From contig NC_026658.2 of NCBI RefSeq assembly GCF_000004075.3, forward strand, positions 10,962,075-11,026,074: 64,000 nt of DNA, given 5' to 3'. The translations under genes were made by a program, and so were the position numbers. Shown here piece by piece: positions 16,641 to 28,317 of the stretch (position 1 is the stretch's first letter; each line of letters starts with the position of its first letter). This DNA is from Cucumis sativus (Eukaryota > Streptophyta > Magnoliopsida > Cucurbitales > Cucurbitaceae). The notes beneath the pieces were generated by a model. It was given only the letters and a program-made list of their open reading frames with translations, ran no database searches and had not been told where the DNA came from.

Positions 16641-17995
16641 TCTTAATTACACTTTTAGTGAAAAGAACATTGTACTCTAAAATAGCTCATTGTATTTGGG
16701 ACGTGTTAATAAGATAGTGTGGATAAAGGTTATTTTAACCATTGTTTTGGTATAACAATATTTACCGTTCAATGATTAAAATAACCAACTCTCTCTTCCA
16801 ATGTTTTTGACGACTCCATCTATCTATCAACGACCATCGACGACTCCATCTATCAATGACCAATTCCGTCAATCGCTTCAACAACCAACCTCAACATAAA
16901 CCACTTTCTAGCCCAGTTTTAGAGACCACCACTTCTGATAGCAACTCTAACAACAATCTATATAGACAACCAACACTGACAACACATGACTCATTCTGTT
17001 TCTTATATTTATTTTGTATACTGATCTTTTTAGAACTAATTATTCTTAAAAAGTGATTTTATGAGGATGCAGCATGGTAATCAATCTATTTTTGCCTTTT
17101 CCAACTATTTGTAATTTCATGAGGATGCAGCAGGGTAAGATTTAAATTAGAAAAATAAATTAACGATCTTCCTCCATTAAAACCCTGTTACAATACTTGT
17201 TTTTGCACTTCAAACAAGCCAGCCAACTTAACTTCTGATTCATCGTTAGTCTATCAAGTTTTTTCTTGCAACGTTTACTTGATTGCAAGAAAACTGTTTT
17301 AGAAAACGGAATGAGAAAAAGTTTTGGAAAACATATGAGATAAACAAAACAGACTTTCTTAGCACACAACTCAGAATAAGAAGGATTACCAACTAACCTT
17401 ACCCCATAATACGTTTTGAGCCACATGCAAAGTAGTGAGGAATCACACAAAAATAAATGCAAAGTAAAATACACATAATGAAAACATGATAAACAGAGGT
17501 TGGTACAAACGAGACATCACACCTTTATCAAAACTTCATACACTGATAATATTGTGCATATAATAACATGTCGCCCAGTACTGGGTAAATCTGACTACTC
17601 ATTCTCTCACACTCATGCACCTCCATTACTCAACTCTATGGATAATCAAATATAACAGAAATCCACCGCAACATGGAGAACGGGAGAGAAATTCTAACTG
17701 AGGATTGCGGCAAGCACAAGGGATTCTTCAAATCACTTCACTTTGGCTGCTGTTGACTGTAACAAGTTCCGAGCATGTTTGAAAGTGATTCTGAAATGAT
17801 GAAAATTACTTTGAAATATATTTTGTCATTCAAAATCAATTCTAATAATATAAAATTGTATTTAAAAGTATAAAATTAAATATTAAATTGATTGAATGAT
17901 CACATCCATCCATGTTTCGAAATTATTTTAAACATGGTAAAAGAAATTTTAATCATTTCAAAATCACTCTCAACCATGCACGTTAACAAACTATC
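16641..17995. other. intergenic DNA downstream of the NusB-domain gene, no gene seen
   Basis: AT-rich. A short duplicated phrase (GACGACTCCATCTATC) occurs near 16810 and 16840. The region up to about 18000 probably includes the 3' untranslated region of the NusB gene. The minus-strand open frame near 17160-17474 has no recognisable domain. Confidence 0.45.
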
Positions 17996-18178
17996 CAAAA
18001 GTTCAGATTTCAGAAATGCTTACTTGCACCACAGCATGAGTTGAGTCAAATTCTTCGATATCCTTACAAAGGTTCTGAGGCACCCCAAAAGTTCAGGGTC
18101 ATGCACGGACTTCTTACTTCTCTCGAGCAGGCATTGAATCAATCTCTTTGATGTCCTTTACAAAGGTCCTAAGGCACC
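17996..18178 (-). repeat. tandem duplication of the 3' end of the NusB gene's last exon
   Basis: On the plus strand, 17996-18084 and 18085-18178 are two diverged copies of one unit of about 90 bp (both begin CCAAAAGTTCAG and end ACAAAGGTxCTxAGGCACC). The right copy contains the real end of the coding exon ([12 protein letters not shown] then stop). The left copy, downstream of the stop, still reads GCLRTFV but loses frame through a one-base deletion. Confidence 0.8.
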
Positions 18179-21100
18179 CATTAATAATACGAGGTGCTGC
18201 TCCATCACAGAATCGTTTTGCAAGATCAACGGCCTTCATCAATAACCAAGAACGATATATTTTTTTTTAACAAAAAAATAATTTATGTTAGAAAAGGGAG
18301 TAATCTTAGACAGATATCAAACAGACATAAGAGATGTTGGTTTTGACCTTCATGTAAAACATCTTAAGACATATTTACCTCATTAATGACAATCTGATGC
18401 CTTGTTCCAATAACCGTTATTTCAGACATGGCCAGGTGGAGAATACAAAGCTCTAGAATCCGTCCTGCTGGCTTGTTCTGAAATATATACGAATGCATGA
18501 GATATTTAATCTCCTTAACTATTACAAATCTTAAACATTCTAAAAAATTTGCAAATTCAAGAAGTTCAAGTCCAAGTGCATGATCCTTGCTTTGTATCCG
18601 TGCAACTGATATGTCTGAAGATGGAATGATTTATGGAATAGAATAATAAAACATGTTGTGCAGAATGTATTTTCTGTTATTTCTCTTCGAAAGAAAGGGT
18701 TTTATTAAATAGAAGAAATACCCAATACAAAATAGGAAAAAACAAATACACAAATGTTTCTTTAATACAATGAAAATATTAACAATAAAGGAAATAATCA
18801 ACACTCCCCCTCAAGTTAAGATATCATCCATAGCCAACTTTTCAATTAAGTTGTTGAATAGCTATTTTGGAAGACCTTTAGTTAACACATTTGCGATTTG
18901 TTTTGTTCTCAAAAGATAAGGGATGCATATTATCCCTTGAACAATCTTTTCCTTCATAAAGTGTTTATCACCTTCACTATGTTCCGTCCTATCATGAAGG
19001 ACTGGACTGTGGGCAATGGAAATTGTTGCCTTGTTATCACAATAAATGAGCATAGGCATTTTCTGGGAGAATCTCAATTCTTCCAATAGTCTTCTTATCC
19101 ATATGCCCTTACAAATACCATGGGTTGATGCTTTAAATTCTGCTTCTGCGCTACTCGCAACCATGCTCTATTTTTTGCTTCATCAAGTAACTAAATTTCC
19201 TCCAACAAAAGCAATAACCAGAAGTGGCTCTTTTATCAGTTGTACTACCTAACCAATCTGTATCAGTGTACACTTCGACATTTAGTGGTCATGTTTTTAA
19301 AACAATATGCCTTTTCCTAGAGTACTTTTCAAATATATTAGAATTCTGTGAACATCAAAGTGAGCTGGTCCAGGAGCATGCATGAACTGACTTCCCATAC
19401 TAAGTATTCACTGCGAAAGCGATGTCAGGACGTGTGTGATCGAGATATGTAAGTCTCCCCACAAATCTCTGATACTTCTCTTTTTCTTTTATTTCTTTTT
19501 CAACAACTTCTAATTTCAAGTTCTGCTTAATAGGAGTTTCAACCACCCTACAGCCAAGTAAACCTATTTCTTTCCGTAGATAAAAAATATACTTCCTTCG
19601 GTTGACAAGAATGCCACTTCTGGACCTAGTAAACTCCATGCCTGGTTAATATTTCATAGTTCCTAGGTGTCTGATTTGAAAATCATCAACTAACTTTTTC
19701 TTCAAGAAAGTCATGTCTCATCAAAAATGATATCATGAACATAAACTATCAAAAACATAACCTTGTCATTTCCTGTATGTTTATAGAGCATAGTACGATT
19801 GACTTGACTTTGACTAGATCCATAGCTTGTGACTGCTTTTTTAAAACGTTCAAACCAGACTCTAGGAGACTCATATAATGATTACTTTAACTCACACTTT
19901 GTTAATCCTGAGATCACCTCAAAACCAGGTAGCAAACGTATAAATACCTCTTCTTCATGATCCAATTGAGAAAGTCATTCTTAACATCCAGTTGATAAAG
20001 TGGCAATCAAAATTAACTGCAACATGTAGCAAAATTCTTATGGAATTAATTTCAGCAACTGGAGCAAATATTTCTTGATAATCAACTCCATAGGTCAGAG
20101 TAAATTTCTTAGCAACCAATCTGACCTCGTACCTTTCAATACTACCATCAGCTTTACATTATACAGTGAACACTCGCTTACATCCAACCGTTTTCTTGTT
20201 TTTAGGTAGTTCAACTATGTCCCATGTGCAGTTTTGTTTCAGTGCATTCATCTCTTCCATTACTGCCACTTTCCAATTCAAATCATTTAGGGCCTCCTGT
20301 GTATTCCTTCTAACAAATAGGTGGTTTATTTTGGATGTGAAGGCTTTATGACTGTTAGATAATCTGTGATAAAGAAAGATAGTTTGCAATGGGATATTTG
20401 GCACCTTTACGGGTGATTTTCCTATGGGCAATTGGAATGTCAAGATTAGAGACATCGGGTAAGGAGAACTAGGAAAATTATGAGAAGTACTGGGAGAATT
20501 ATGAGAAGGAGATGTATGTTACCTAGATCTGCAGAATCATTCATCGAAGAATTAGATTGGTCCTATGATAGATCAACTGTTTATTCTCAATTACTTTGAG
20601 GCAAGGTTTTTCTAGTATAAATCTGAAGTTCAGGTTTTTGTAGTGTTTCTTCCCTAAAGAAGAACTTTCCACACTTGGCATCAAGGGATTATAACTCATA
20701 ATTTCAGGACCAATGATGTCTGGGGTAAGTGAAGTGTCCTAGAAATTATCTTCGAGGTTAGATGTCTCCCTTTGAAGACAGAAAGGCACGTCCATACTCT
20801 CCAAAAACTTTTTGGTTGAAGGGTCAAAACATTTGAAAGCCTTCTTATGGGAGACATAGCATACAGAAATGTATTTAACGGCTCAAGGATCAAGTTTAGT
20901 TAGTATAGGGTAAAGAATATGAACATAAACAATACACCCAAATACTTTTATTGTTAAGTCAGAAAACAATCTAACAGTAGGAAAAAACCCGTTTTGAAGC
21001 GACTCAAAGGAGTTTTAAAATTCAAAATCTTGGTTGGCATTTGATTTATGAGGTATGCAGCAGTAAGGACTGCATCACCACACAAATATTTTGGTACATG

Positions 21101-24100
21101 CATAGAAAGCATAAGGGCACAAGCAACTTCAAGTAAATATCTATTTTTTCGCTCAACGACGTCATTTTGCTAAAGAGTATCTTGACATGTAGCTTGATGG
21201 AAAAATACCCTTATCTTGCAAAAAATAAGTTAATTGTTTGTTAAAATATTCAGTACTATTATCAGAGTGAAGAATGCGGATTTTAGTTTGAGACTAGGTC
21301 TCAATCATATTGTAAAACCAAACAAAAACCTCTTCTACCTTCATTTTTTTTGTTAAAAGATAAAATCAAGTTAAACAAGTGTGATCAAGGTAACAAACCA
21401 ACCCAACTCAACGCTTACCACTATAAGCCAACACTCTAGACGGACCCCACACATTAGTGTGAATGAAGTAAAAAGGCGAGGAACCCTTACAAGGTTTGGG
21501 TCGATGATGTTTAGCAGAAATGCAACTTTCACTTTAAAAGATTGAACAATCAAAATCTTTAAATAAATTTGGAAACAAAGAGGGCCCTCCCCAACAGAAG
21601 CTAAAGAATAATCACCTTCCAATTGTTGAAAATCATAGAAAGGCTGTAATTACAGAAGTCTTTGGTGTAATTCGTACTCCACTAAGAAGTTGTGTGTTGC
21701 AACACAGTCCAAAAAGAATCAAAAGAGTTATAGCTATCTTAAAAAATTCTACTATTCCTTTATTTCCAAATGCACCACAAAAGAAACTGGGTAGCACATC
21801 TCCATAAGATGTTTCCTTTCGAACTATAACCTCTAATGTTAAGCCCTTCCAGCATCCAACTATCAACCTTACTAGGAAGACAAAGCTCCAAATCAAAATT
21901 CTAAACAAATTGTTCCAAGCTTTCCTAGTAAAGAGAGTGCAAAAATAAGTGGTTTAGGGTCTCCTCATCTTTGAAACAAGAACAGAACATTGAGGGGCTG
22001 AGCATATGTGTTGGATTTTTTTTTTTTTTTTTAAATTTTCTCACGAGTGTTAGACTTCTATAGGCGAGCGACCAAAAGAAGAATTTCACCTTTTTCGAGA
22101 TTTTAGTTTTCCACATGTGGTGAATCGGAGGAGCAGCATGGAGGGAGATCTCTTGGTAAAATTACGGAAAGTAGACTTTGTAGTAAAGCTGCCATTAACG
22201 TTAGAAGTCCATTTAAGACTATCACCACCATCTGAGGGGGCCAAGGATGGAAATTTTTTAGAATTGAGGCCACGTTGTCAAGCTCATTATCGAGCACATT
22301 TCTTCTAAGGCCCAAGTTCCACGAATGAGTAACATTACACCAACATTCAGACACAAAAGCATCTTTGTTCAGTGCCAAGGAGAACAAGGTAGAGGAATTT
22401 TTATGCAAGCGGTTCCACGCCACACCAACTATCTTTCCAGAATCTGATTTTTGTTCCCTCTCCCAACAAAAAAGCTGTGAATTTATAAGTCTCCTTATGC
22501 TTCAAAATAACGGCCCACAATCTATAAGACCTTCCTCTGTTCGGAGCTTTAGTAGACCACCCTCTCCTCTAAGCGGTAAATGGCCACAATTAAGCGCCTC
22601 CATTAAGTGGTTTCTTCCTTACTAAACCTTCAAAGCCATTTATTGACAAGAGCAGTGTTCTTTTGCCTAAATGATCCAATCTCAAGGCCACCATAAGAGA
22701 TTAGGCGAGAAGAACAATCCCATTTGACAATGTGGAAAACCGAATTAATAAACCCTATCCAAACAAAATTTCAAATAATCTTTTCCAGTCTATTGATAAC
22801 ACCAACCGGGGCTTGTGCAAGGGAAAATAAGTAACAAGGAAGGCTGTTGAGAACCAATTGCATAAGAGTTAGCCTACCCCCTTTGGAGAGGGACATAATC
22901 CTCCACCTATCAATTCAGGAGGAGTATTCTAACCACATGATAACAACATAAAGAAGAGAATCACAAAATAAAATAGTAAACAAAAAAAAGCTTTTTTCAC
23001 GACCTTCCAAGTTGGAGGAATGACTTTTTCAATTTTAAGCGCACGACTGTCCCATCCGTCCCCAACTGCAACCAAAAGTTTTCGTGTAAACCTGAAAACC
23101 ATGAAGAAGATCGCTTGCCTTATTTCATTCTTAAAGTGAATAATATTGATAAAATAGATGAAAGTGATACAAAATTTTCATCTTATCATCCTCTGCCAAA
23201 GGTAGGGGAGTATAAACCAAGTTTACCGTAAGATCAGTTTGCTGTAGACAATCTTTGGTGGGGCTGCGAGGATTTCTGCCTCTGAGGTAAGTCATGCAGA
23301 AAACAGAATTTTAATACTAACCGCAATAAAAGAGGACTTGGAGGCTAGACAATACTGAATTAGCAATTATAGTAAAAACATGGGAAAAATTGAAATACCC
23401 TTAGTCCCTAATTATGGATTCGGTTGGATTTTTTTAATAAAAAATTAATTTATTGATGAATGAAATAATCCAAAGAAGTAGACGAAATGAAAAGAATAAA
23501 AAAGAAGCCCAAAAGAGAGGGAAACATTACAACTGAAAAAGAAGTAGACAAAATGAAAAGAAGTACAACCAAATGTGTTGGATTAAAACAAAAAAAAAAA
23601 ACAGAGAGCCCCTAATGTAAGAAGACTAGAAGTTAATTGGGTAATTAGTTACTATTCTAGGTTAATTCCCTCTCTACCCACCACTTGTAATAAACTCTAT
23701 AAATAAGAGCCTTCCCCTCTTGTCTGAAACACATTATTCATTCTAATAAAAAGATTTACAGTCTTGGTTCTTGGATAATTACTCCTTAAGGTTACTTAGA
23801 CTACATCATTTTAGTTTCAGAGCGGCCACCTGGGCCAACGTTGACTACAAACGATGGAAGATCGAGAAACTTTTGGTGACGCCAATCACTAGAAGGAGCT
23901 TCATGAGTTGTGCTTATTGTCGAACACACATCTAATTTGGGGGAACCTTTAAAATTTCAAGAAAGAAAGAAGAAATTGGGGAGGAAAGGACTATTACCAA
24001 TCAAAGAAGATGTCCAAGAAAAACACAGCAGTTTGTATAGGCAAGAAAATCAATTTTACTTCCAAAAACAGTGCTGGAATTTTGACTAAAGTGATTCCGA

Positions 24101-27100
24101 AGAAGAATTTCAACTTGCTATTTTTACCTATGTTCAATCTATTAAACCACCAATTCACCCAAAATATTAAGCTAGTGGTTGAAGGCAAATTTAATTACAA
24201 TTACTAACACTCCCCTTACTTGTGGGCTCGAAATATCTGAAAGGCCTAACAAGTGGAAATTAATTTTAATTGGGGAGGAAACAACAATGTAGAGGCTTAA
24301 ACATAGGACCTCCTGGACCACCTGCTCTGATACGATATTAAACCACCAATTCACCCAAAAGCTTAAGCTAGTGGTTGAAGGAAAATTTAATTATATATCA
24401 CTAAACAATCTTCTCAAAGAACCTATCATTATCCACAAAGGAAATTTGATTCTAGTGATTCTAGTGACTCCGATGATATTTCTAAGAAAGCTTGGGATGG
24501 AATAAGAAGACGGAAATATCGACAAACGGCCCAATGATTCGATCAAACCCATTTTTTAAGAAATCAACGTAGAACTTGGGAGTTCAATGAACTAAAGAAT
24601 CGTCAAGAATGGATTTTTACAACCCTAGAAGAACGCTCAAGACTCAAAATTACTCTTTTGGTTATGAAACACGATCAAGAAAGGTTGATTCAAGAAAGTC
24701 AATGGATGAGTCTTATACCCACTATGAGATTTAAACATATTCAATTCCCTAACAAAATGACTACTTTTTTCTTCTTTTTTTTATCCAAAGAACGATTAGA
24801 GAGAAAAAAAAACAAAAACAAAATGACTACTTTGATCCCTTAGGCCGTAGCACTGGAGGAAATAAAGAAAATAACAAAAGAAATCCAACATATTGGGGAA
24901 AATGACTCACATATCGATCAACTATCAATTCATTTGCAAGATTTCAAGAACAAATTGGTTTCACATACGGAAGAAAAAACAAAGGAATCATAGTTGGAAA
25001 ATTTTCAAATAGAAAATCTGGACGATAAAATTGAAGGAAAACAAGAATTTGAAAATGTTGATCTGGAAATAGTCTCAAGTGAAGAAAAATCCAACTAAGA
25101 AGATTGGAAGAAAGGACGAACACCAAGCAAAAATCAAATAAGAAAATGACACATTGATTGTAGTCGAAATGGATCATCGAATCGTTGAAGAACTTGAAGC
25201 GCATGATAGAGAAGACATGATTCTTGAACGATTCTCTTTGGAATGTGGTGTTCTAGACTTTGAGTGATTGGTCCATTGAATGTGGTTTTGAATGAGCATG
25301 AAGGAAAAGATCTTTTTTGGCTTTACGGTCAATGGAGAGGTTCCTCTTTTGGTGGAAATATTGGATTTTTTGTCTCAACTTAATCTAATTTATCATAATA
25401 TTTTTGTATAAAACATCGGAGGTTGGTTTGGTCATATTCCATTGAACAAGTTTATTTCATTAATTATTTGCTTCATAATTTTTTCCTTCTTAAAACTCGA
25501 GAACAGGTTTTCTTTTTGGAAGGGTAGAATGATGTAAGAAGAATAGGGGTTAGTTGGGAAATTAGATAATATTCTAGGTTAATTCCATTTTTACCCATCA
25601 CTTGTAATAAAACTCTTAAATAGGAGTATTATCCTCTTGTATGAAGCACATTATCCATTCTAATAAAAAGATTAACAATCTTGGTGCTTAGATAATTACT
25701 CTTTGAGGTTGCTTAGGCTACATCAATCAGCCCTAGTACAAAGGCAGCAAGGAGACAAAATGATGGAGCACGTCTAAAAGGAAAAATGCCAAGTTTGATG
25801 AAGATCGCTACTGATGAATGATGGCTCAAAAAACAGGTCTCTAAACCCCGTTTCAAAAAATCAAGGTGGGAGTCAATTTGCACAATCAAGTTGATGATGG
25901 CCCTTCTCAAATCAAATCTTTAGCTCTTTTCTCACATGATATAGAGCTTTCTTATGGAACCTAATACAGTACACTGTGCTTAGCCCCTCGATGTGTTGCC
26001 TTTGCTTCAAAGGAGAGGAAACCTTGGACCACATATTTTTGCACTGTCTTTTTACTAGGAAAGCTTGGAACACTTTGTTTAGAATTTTTTATTTGGAGCT
26101 TTGTCTTCCTAGTAAGGTTGATAGCTGGTTGATTGAAGGGCTCAACATTAGAGGTTATAGCCTGAAAAGAAACATGTTATGGAGATGTGCTACTCGGTCC
26201 CTTTTGTGGTACATTTGGAAAGAAAGGAATAGAAGAATTTTTTAGAATGACTATAATTCTTTTGATTCTTTTTGGACGGTGTTGCAACACACAACTTCTT
26301 GGTGGAGTATGAATTACACCAAACATTTTTGTAATTATAGTCTTTCAATGATATTCAGCAATTGGAACGCCATCATTTTTTAGTTTCTTCTGGGGAGGGC
26401 CCTTTTGTCCCTTGCCCTTAGGTTGTTCTATTTTGTTATATGAATACATATGTTTCTCATCAAAAAAAAAAAAAAAAAAAAATGGAACCTAATACAGTAT
26501 TGATATAACGTGGATATCTCATCTTGACAAAGAATTGGTTCACACTCAGAAGAAGAAACTTCTTTGTCAAATAAAGTTAACCAAACTAAAGATCGTAATT
26601 TGTCAGCAACACTTGCAGTATTTCGAGATCTACTCCAACTTCTATGGGCAACTCAACGTTCATACCGATGCTTGATGTTAATCTATTAGTTCTTTGTTAA
26701 GCTTTTAAGTAAATCAATCATTTGTTATGGTTTGTGGAAACTTAACATTTTTCTGCTTTTCTTTTTCCTTTTTACTCCTTTGAGAGATTTTGTATCTTTT
26801 GAGCATTAGTCTCTCTTTTACACTTTTCATCTTTTCAATGAATAGTTGTCTCTTCTAGCCAATCATGTTTTTAATATAAAGTAATGGGTGAATTAAGAAG
26901 AAGAAATAATGTGTGTGTGTGTGTGTTATATGAAGGTCAAATAATTGTTTACCAATTGTAGAATCCCTTTCATCCTTACGTAAGAGCTCATCTGCCTCTT
27001 CAATTGTTTCAACGGTAACCGGCGGACCTCCAAAGCTCATATGATTATATTCCATCAATGATGTCTTGTCAAATTCATATCCTGATTCTGAATTGTACAA

Positions 27101-27785
27101 ACAAAGAAAAAAAAGCAAGCAGGATTTTATATTTGAGTGACATCTATTTCCCCAGCACGATCTTTTTTATATTAAAACACACACACCAAATAGTATATGG
27201 GGTAACAGAAAACCATGTATCATGTCTCTACCATAGATTACCTCGTCGGGCATTTAACCTTTTCTCAAAAAGCCGAACAGGATCAGAGCCTTCTAAACAA
27301 GCTGCATAAACAATTGACCTGCCATTGAATAATCTAGTAGAATTAGAATTTATCACAAGTCTAGAAATTAAACAAATTCTTAGCCCATATCTTGGCAAGT
27401 AAGCCAACTTTTTGAATACGTAAAAGGTAGAGAGGAGATATTCATATGTTGGAGAAAAAAAAAGGTGAAAAGGAAGTAGTGGATCTTACAAAGCAAGCTC
27501 TCTAGCAGCTCTCGGACTACAAAATTTGCCGCTCTTGTCAACCTTTGGAATCATCTCAATGGAAGATATTGAAATAGAACTCCTCTCTTCAGCCACACGA
27601 TTTTCAGAAAAAGAAGTAGAAGCCCGAAGCGAGGCTTGACAGCAGAAACGTGGCATGGAATCTTTTATGTGGGGAACAATTGAACTAGCATGAAATGGGA
27701 ACTGACATATTCCAGAAATGTGGTAGGAGAAATGAAAATTAGGCCTGAAGAAAAGAGAGGATGAGCAAGAATGAAAACTAAGCAT
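18114..27785 (-). CDS. NusB/antitermination-domain protein, predicted chloroplastic (seven exons)
   Basis: Plastid protein with a bacterial NusB fold (Arabidopsis At4g26370 type). Bacterial NusB binds boxA RNA with ribosomal protein S10 during rRNA transcription antitermination; the plant role is not well established. Exons on the minus strand: 27785-27490, 27318-27242, 27087-26953, 23281-23227, 23091-23004, 18477-18379, 18233-18114. They join in one frame (289 residues). The N-terminus is a Ser/Phe-rich transit-peptide-like segment. Then follow [80 protein letters not shown] and the most conserved block [15 protein letters not shown] with [21 protein letters not shown]. Introns of 3.7 kb and 4.5 kb are filled with retroelements but keep GT-AG borders. 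The start at 27785 is the first ATG of the frame. Confidence 0.9.
18654..18803 (-). repeat. 3' LTR of the copia element
   Basis: On the minus strand this 150-bp block starts TGTTGATTATTTCC directly after the polypurine tract and ends CTGCACAACA. The TGTTG/CAACA ends form the expected short inverted repeat. Confidence 0.7.
18654..21585 (-). mobile_element. degenerate, 5'-truncated Ty1/copia LTR retrotransposon
   Basis: Lies in an intron of the NusB gene, in the same orientation. Reading on the minus strand, recognisable pol pieces appear in order. The pre-integrase zinc region ([21 protein letters not shown]) is followed by the integrase start ([17 protein letters not shown]). Reverse transcriptase pieces come next ([20 protein letters not shown]). 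RNase H is last ([40 protein letters not shown]). Many stops and frameshifts interrupt the frame, so it is dead. The purine tract TTGAGGGGGAG is directly followed by the 3' LTR. Gag, protease and the 5' LTR are missing. Confidence 0.85.
21586..22905 (-). mobile_element. LINE (non-LTR retrotransposon) 3' fragment, fused to the copia remnant
   Basis: Minus-strand translation gives the C-terminal part of a plant L1-type ORF2 with stops. It includes [37 protein letters not shown], a [18 protein letters not shown] stretch, then the zinc-binding region ([20 protein letters not shown]). It closely matches the LINE at 25972-26481 but stops abruptly in GGGGAGGGCCCTC, where copia pol sequence begins. 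There is no poly(A) tail. Confidence 0.8.
23425..23615 (-). mobile_element. probable LINE 3'-tail fragment
   Basis: On the minus strand the sequence GGATTATTTCATTCATCAAT followed by an A/T-rich tail resembles the typical 3' end of plant L1 elements (TTTCATTxATCAATGAAA style). It is short and non-coding. Confidence 0.35.
23616..25725 (+). mobile_element. non-autonomous LTR retrotransposon with 193-bp LTRs
   Basis: Direct repeats at 23616-23808 and 25533-25725 are about 85-90% alike, both 193 bp, both starting TGTAAGAAGA and ending CTACATCA. After the first comes a primer-site-like TTTAGTTTCAGAGCGG. Before the second is a purine-rich GGAAGGGTAGAATGA. The 1.7-kb interior has Lys/Glu-rich gag-like frames broken by stops and no pol. 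Another small element is nested at 24141-24406. Flanking 5-mers differ (CCTAA and ATCAG), so there is no target duplication. Lies in an intron of the NusB gene, in antisense orientation. Confidence 0.75.
24141..24406 (-). mobile_element. miniature LTR retrotransposon (TRIM/SMART-like), copy 1
   Basis: A 266-bp insertion flanked by (C)AATCT on both sides (24135-24140 and 24406-24411). Its ends are direct repeats of about 69 bp (24141-24209 and 24337-24405). Read on the minus strand, the first repeat is followed by CGTATCAGAGCAGGTGG, a near match to the primer site complementary to initiator tRNA-Met (TGGTATCAGAGC). The second repeat is preceded by the purine tract AAGTAAGGGGAG. The interior is only about 127 bp and non-coding. 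It sits inside the 193-bp-LTR element, so it is younger than that insertion. Confidence 0.75.
25972..26481 (+). mobile_element. 5'-truncated LINE insertion with poly(A) and 18-bp target duplication
   Basis: The 510-bp insert encodes the zinc-binding C-terminus of a LINE ORF2 ([32 protein letters not shown]). It continues through the 3' untranslated region to ATGTTTCTCATC and a run of about 20 A. The 18 bases ATGGAACCTAATACAGTA occur directly before (25954-25971) and after it (26482-26499). This is the signature of target-primed reverse transcription. Host is an intron of the NusB gene, antisense. Confidence 0.92.
26911..26926. repeat. (GT)8 microsatellite
   Basis: Perfect dinucleotide run in an intron of the NusB gene, close to the exon ending at 26953. 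Confidence 0.9.
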
Positions 27786-28317
27786 GCTAAGTTAAGTCAT
27801 GTTTTCTGGAAAGATGTAGTAATCATGGAGCCTATATCTTTTCTTTTTCTTTTCCCTTTTTCCTTTCTTTAAGAAAAACTAGGCAAAACAACAATATGAC
27901 AATTTCCTTGCCTCTAGCAGTTGTCTCAATTAATATCCAATTGTCTAGAGTGTCAATAATATAAATTACTCACTAAATTTGCCATAACCCACGAGAGAAT
28001 GAAAAATAAAGTTGTTTAGTTATGGACCCACAATGTAAGGAGTTAATAAATCATGAAATTGATGCTAATGAATCGGGTGATCTACAATGTGTTTAATAAC
28101 TCCTGCGGCCAAACAACTCCACCCCACCCAACTCCTCTCCCCAATCAGCCCTTAACCTCTTAAGCTTGTTGAGTTCAGGAGCAACTCGAAGCTCGCAAGT
28201 GAAAGAGTATCAGGAAGAACAAGGTTTTAGTTTCAGTAGTGTTTTTCTACATAGTAACCATAGGTTGAATTACATAAAACCAAGTTCGTTACTGTTGACC
28301 AGTATAAGATGGTGGTC

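Noticed and set aside
17160-17474. Minus-strand 104-codon frame downstream of the NusB gene
   Set aside because: No domain, no homology I recognise and ordinary AT-rich composition; most likely chance or untranslated region.
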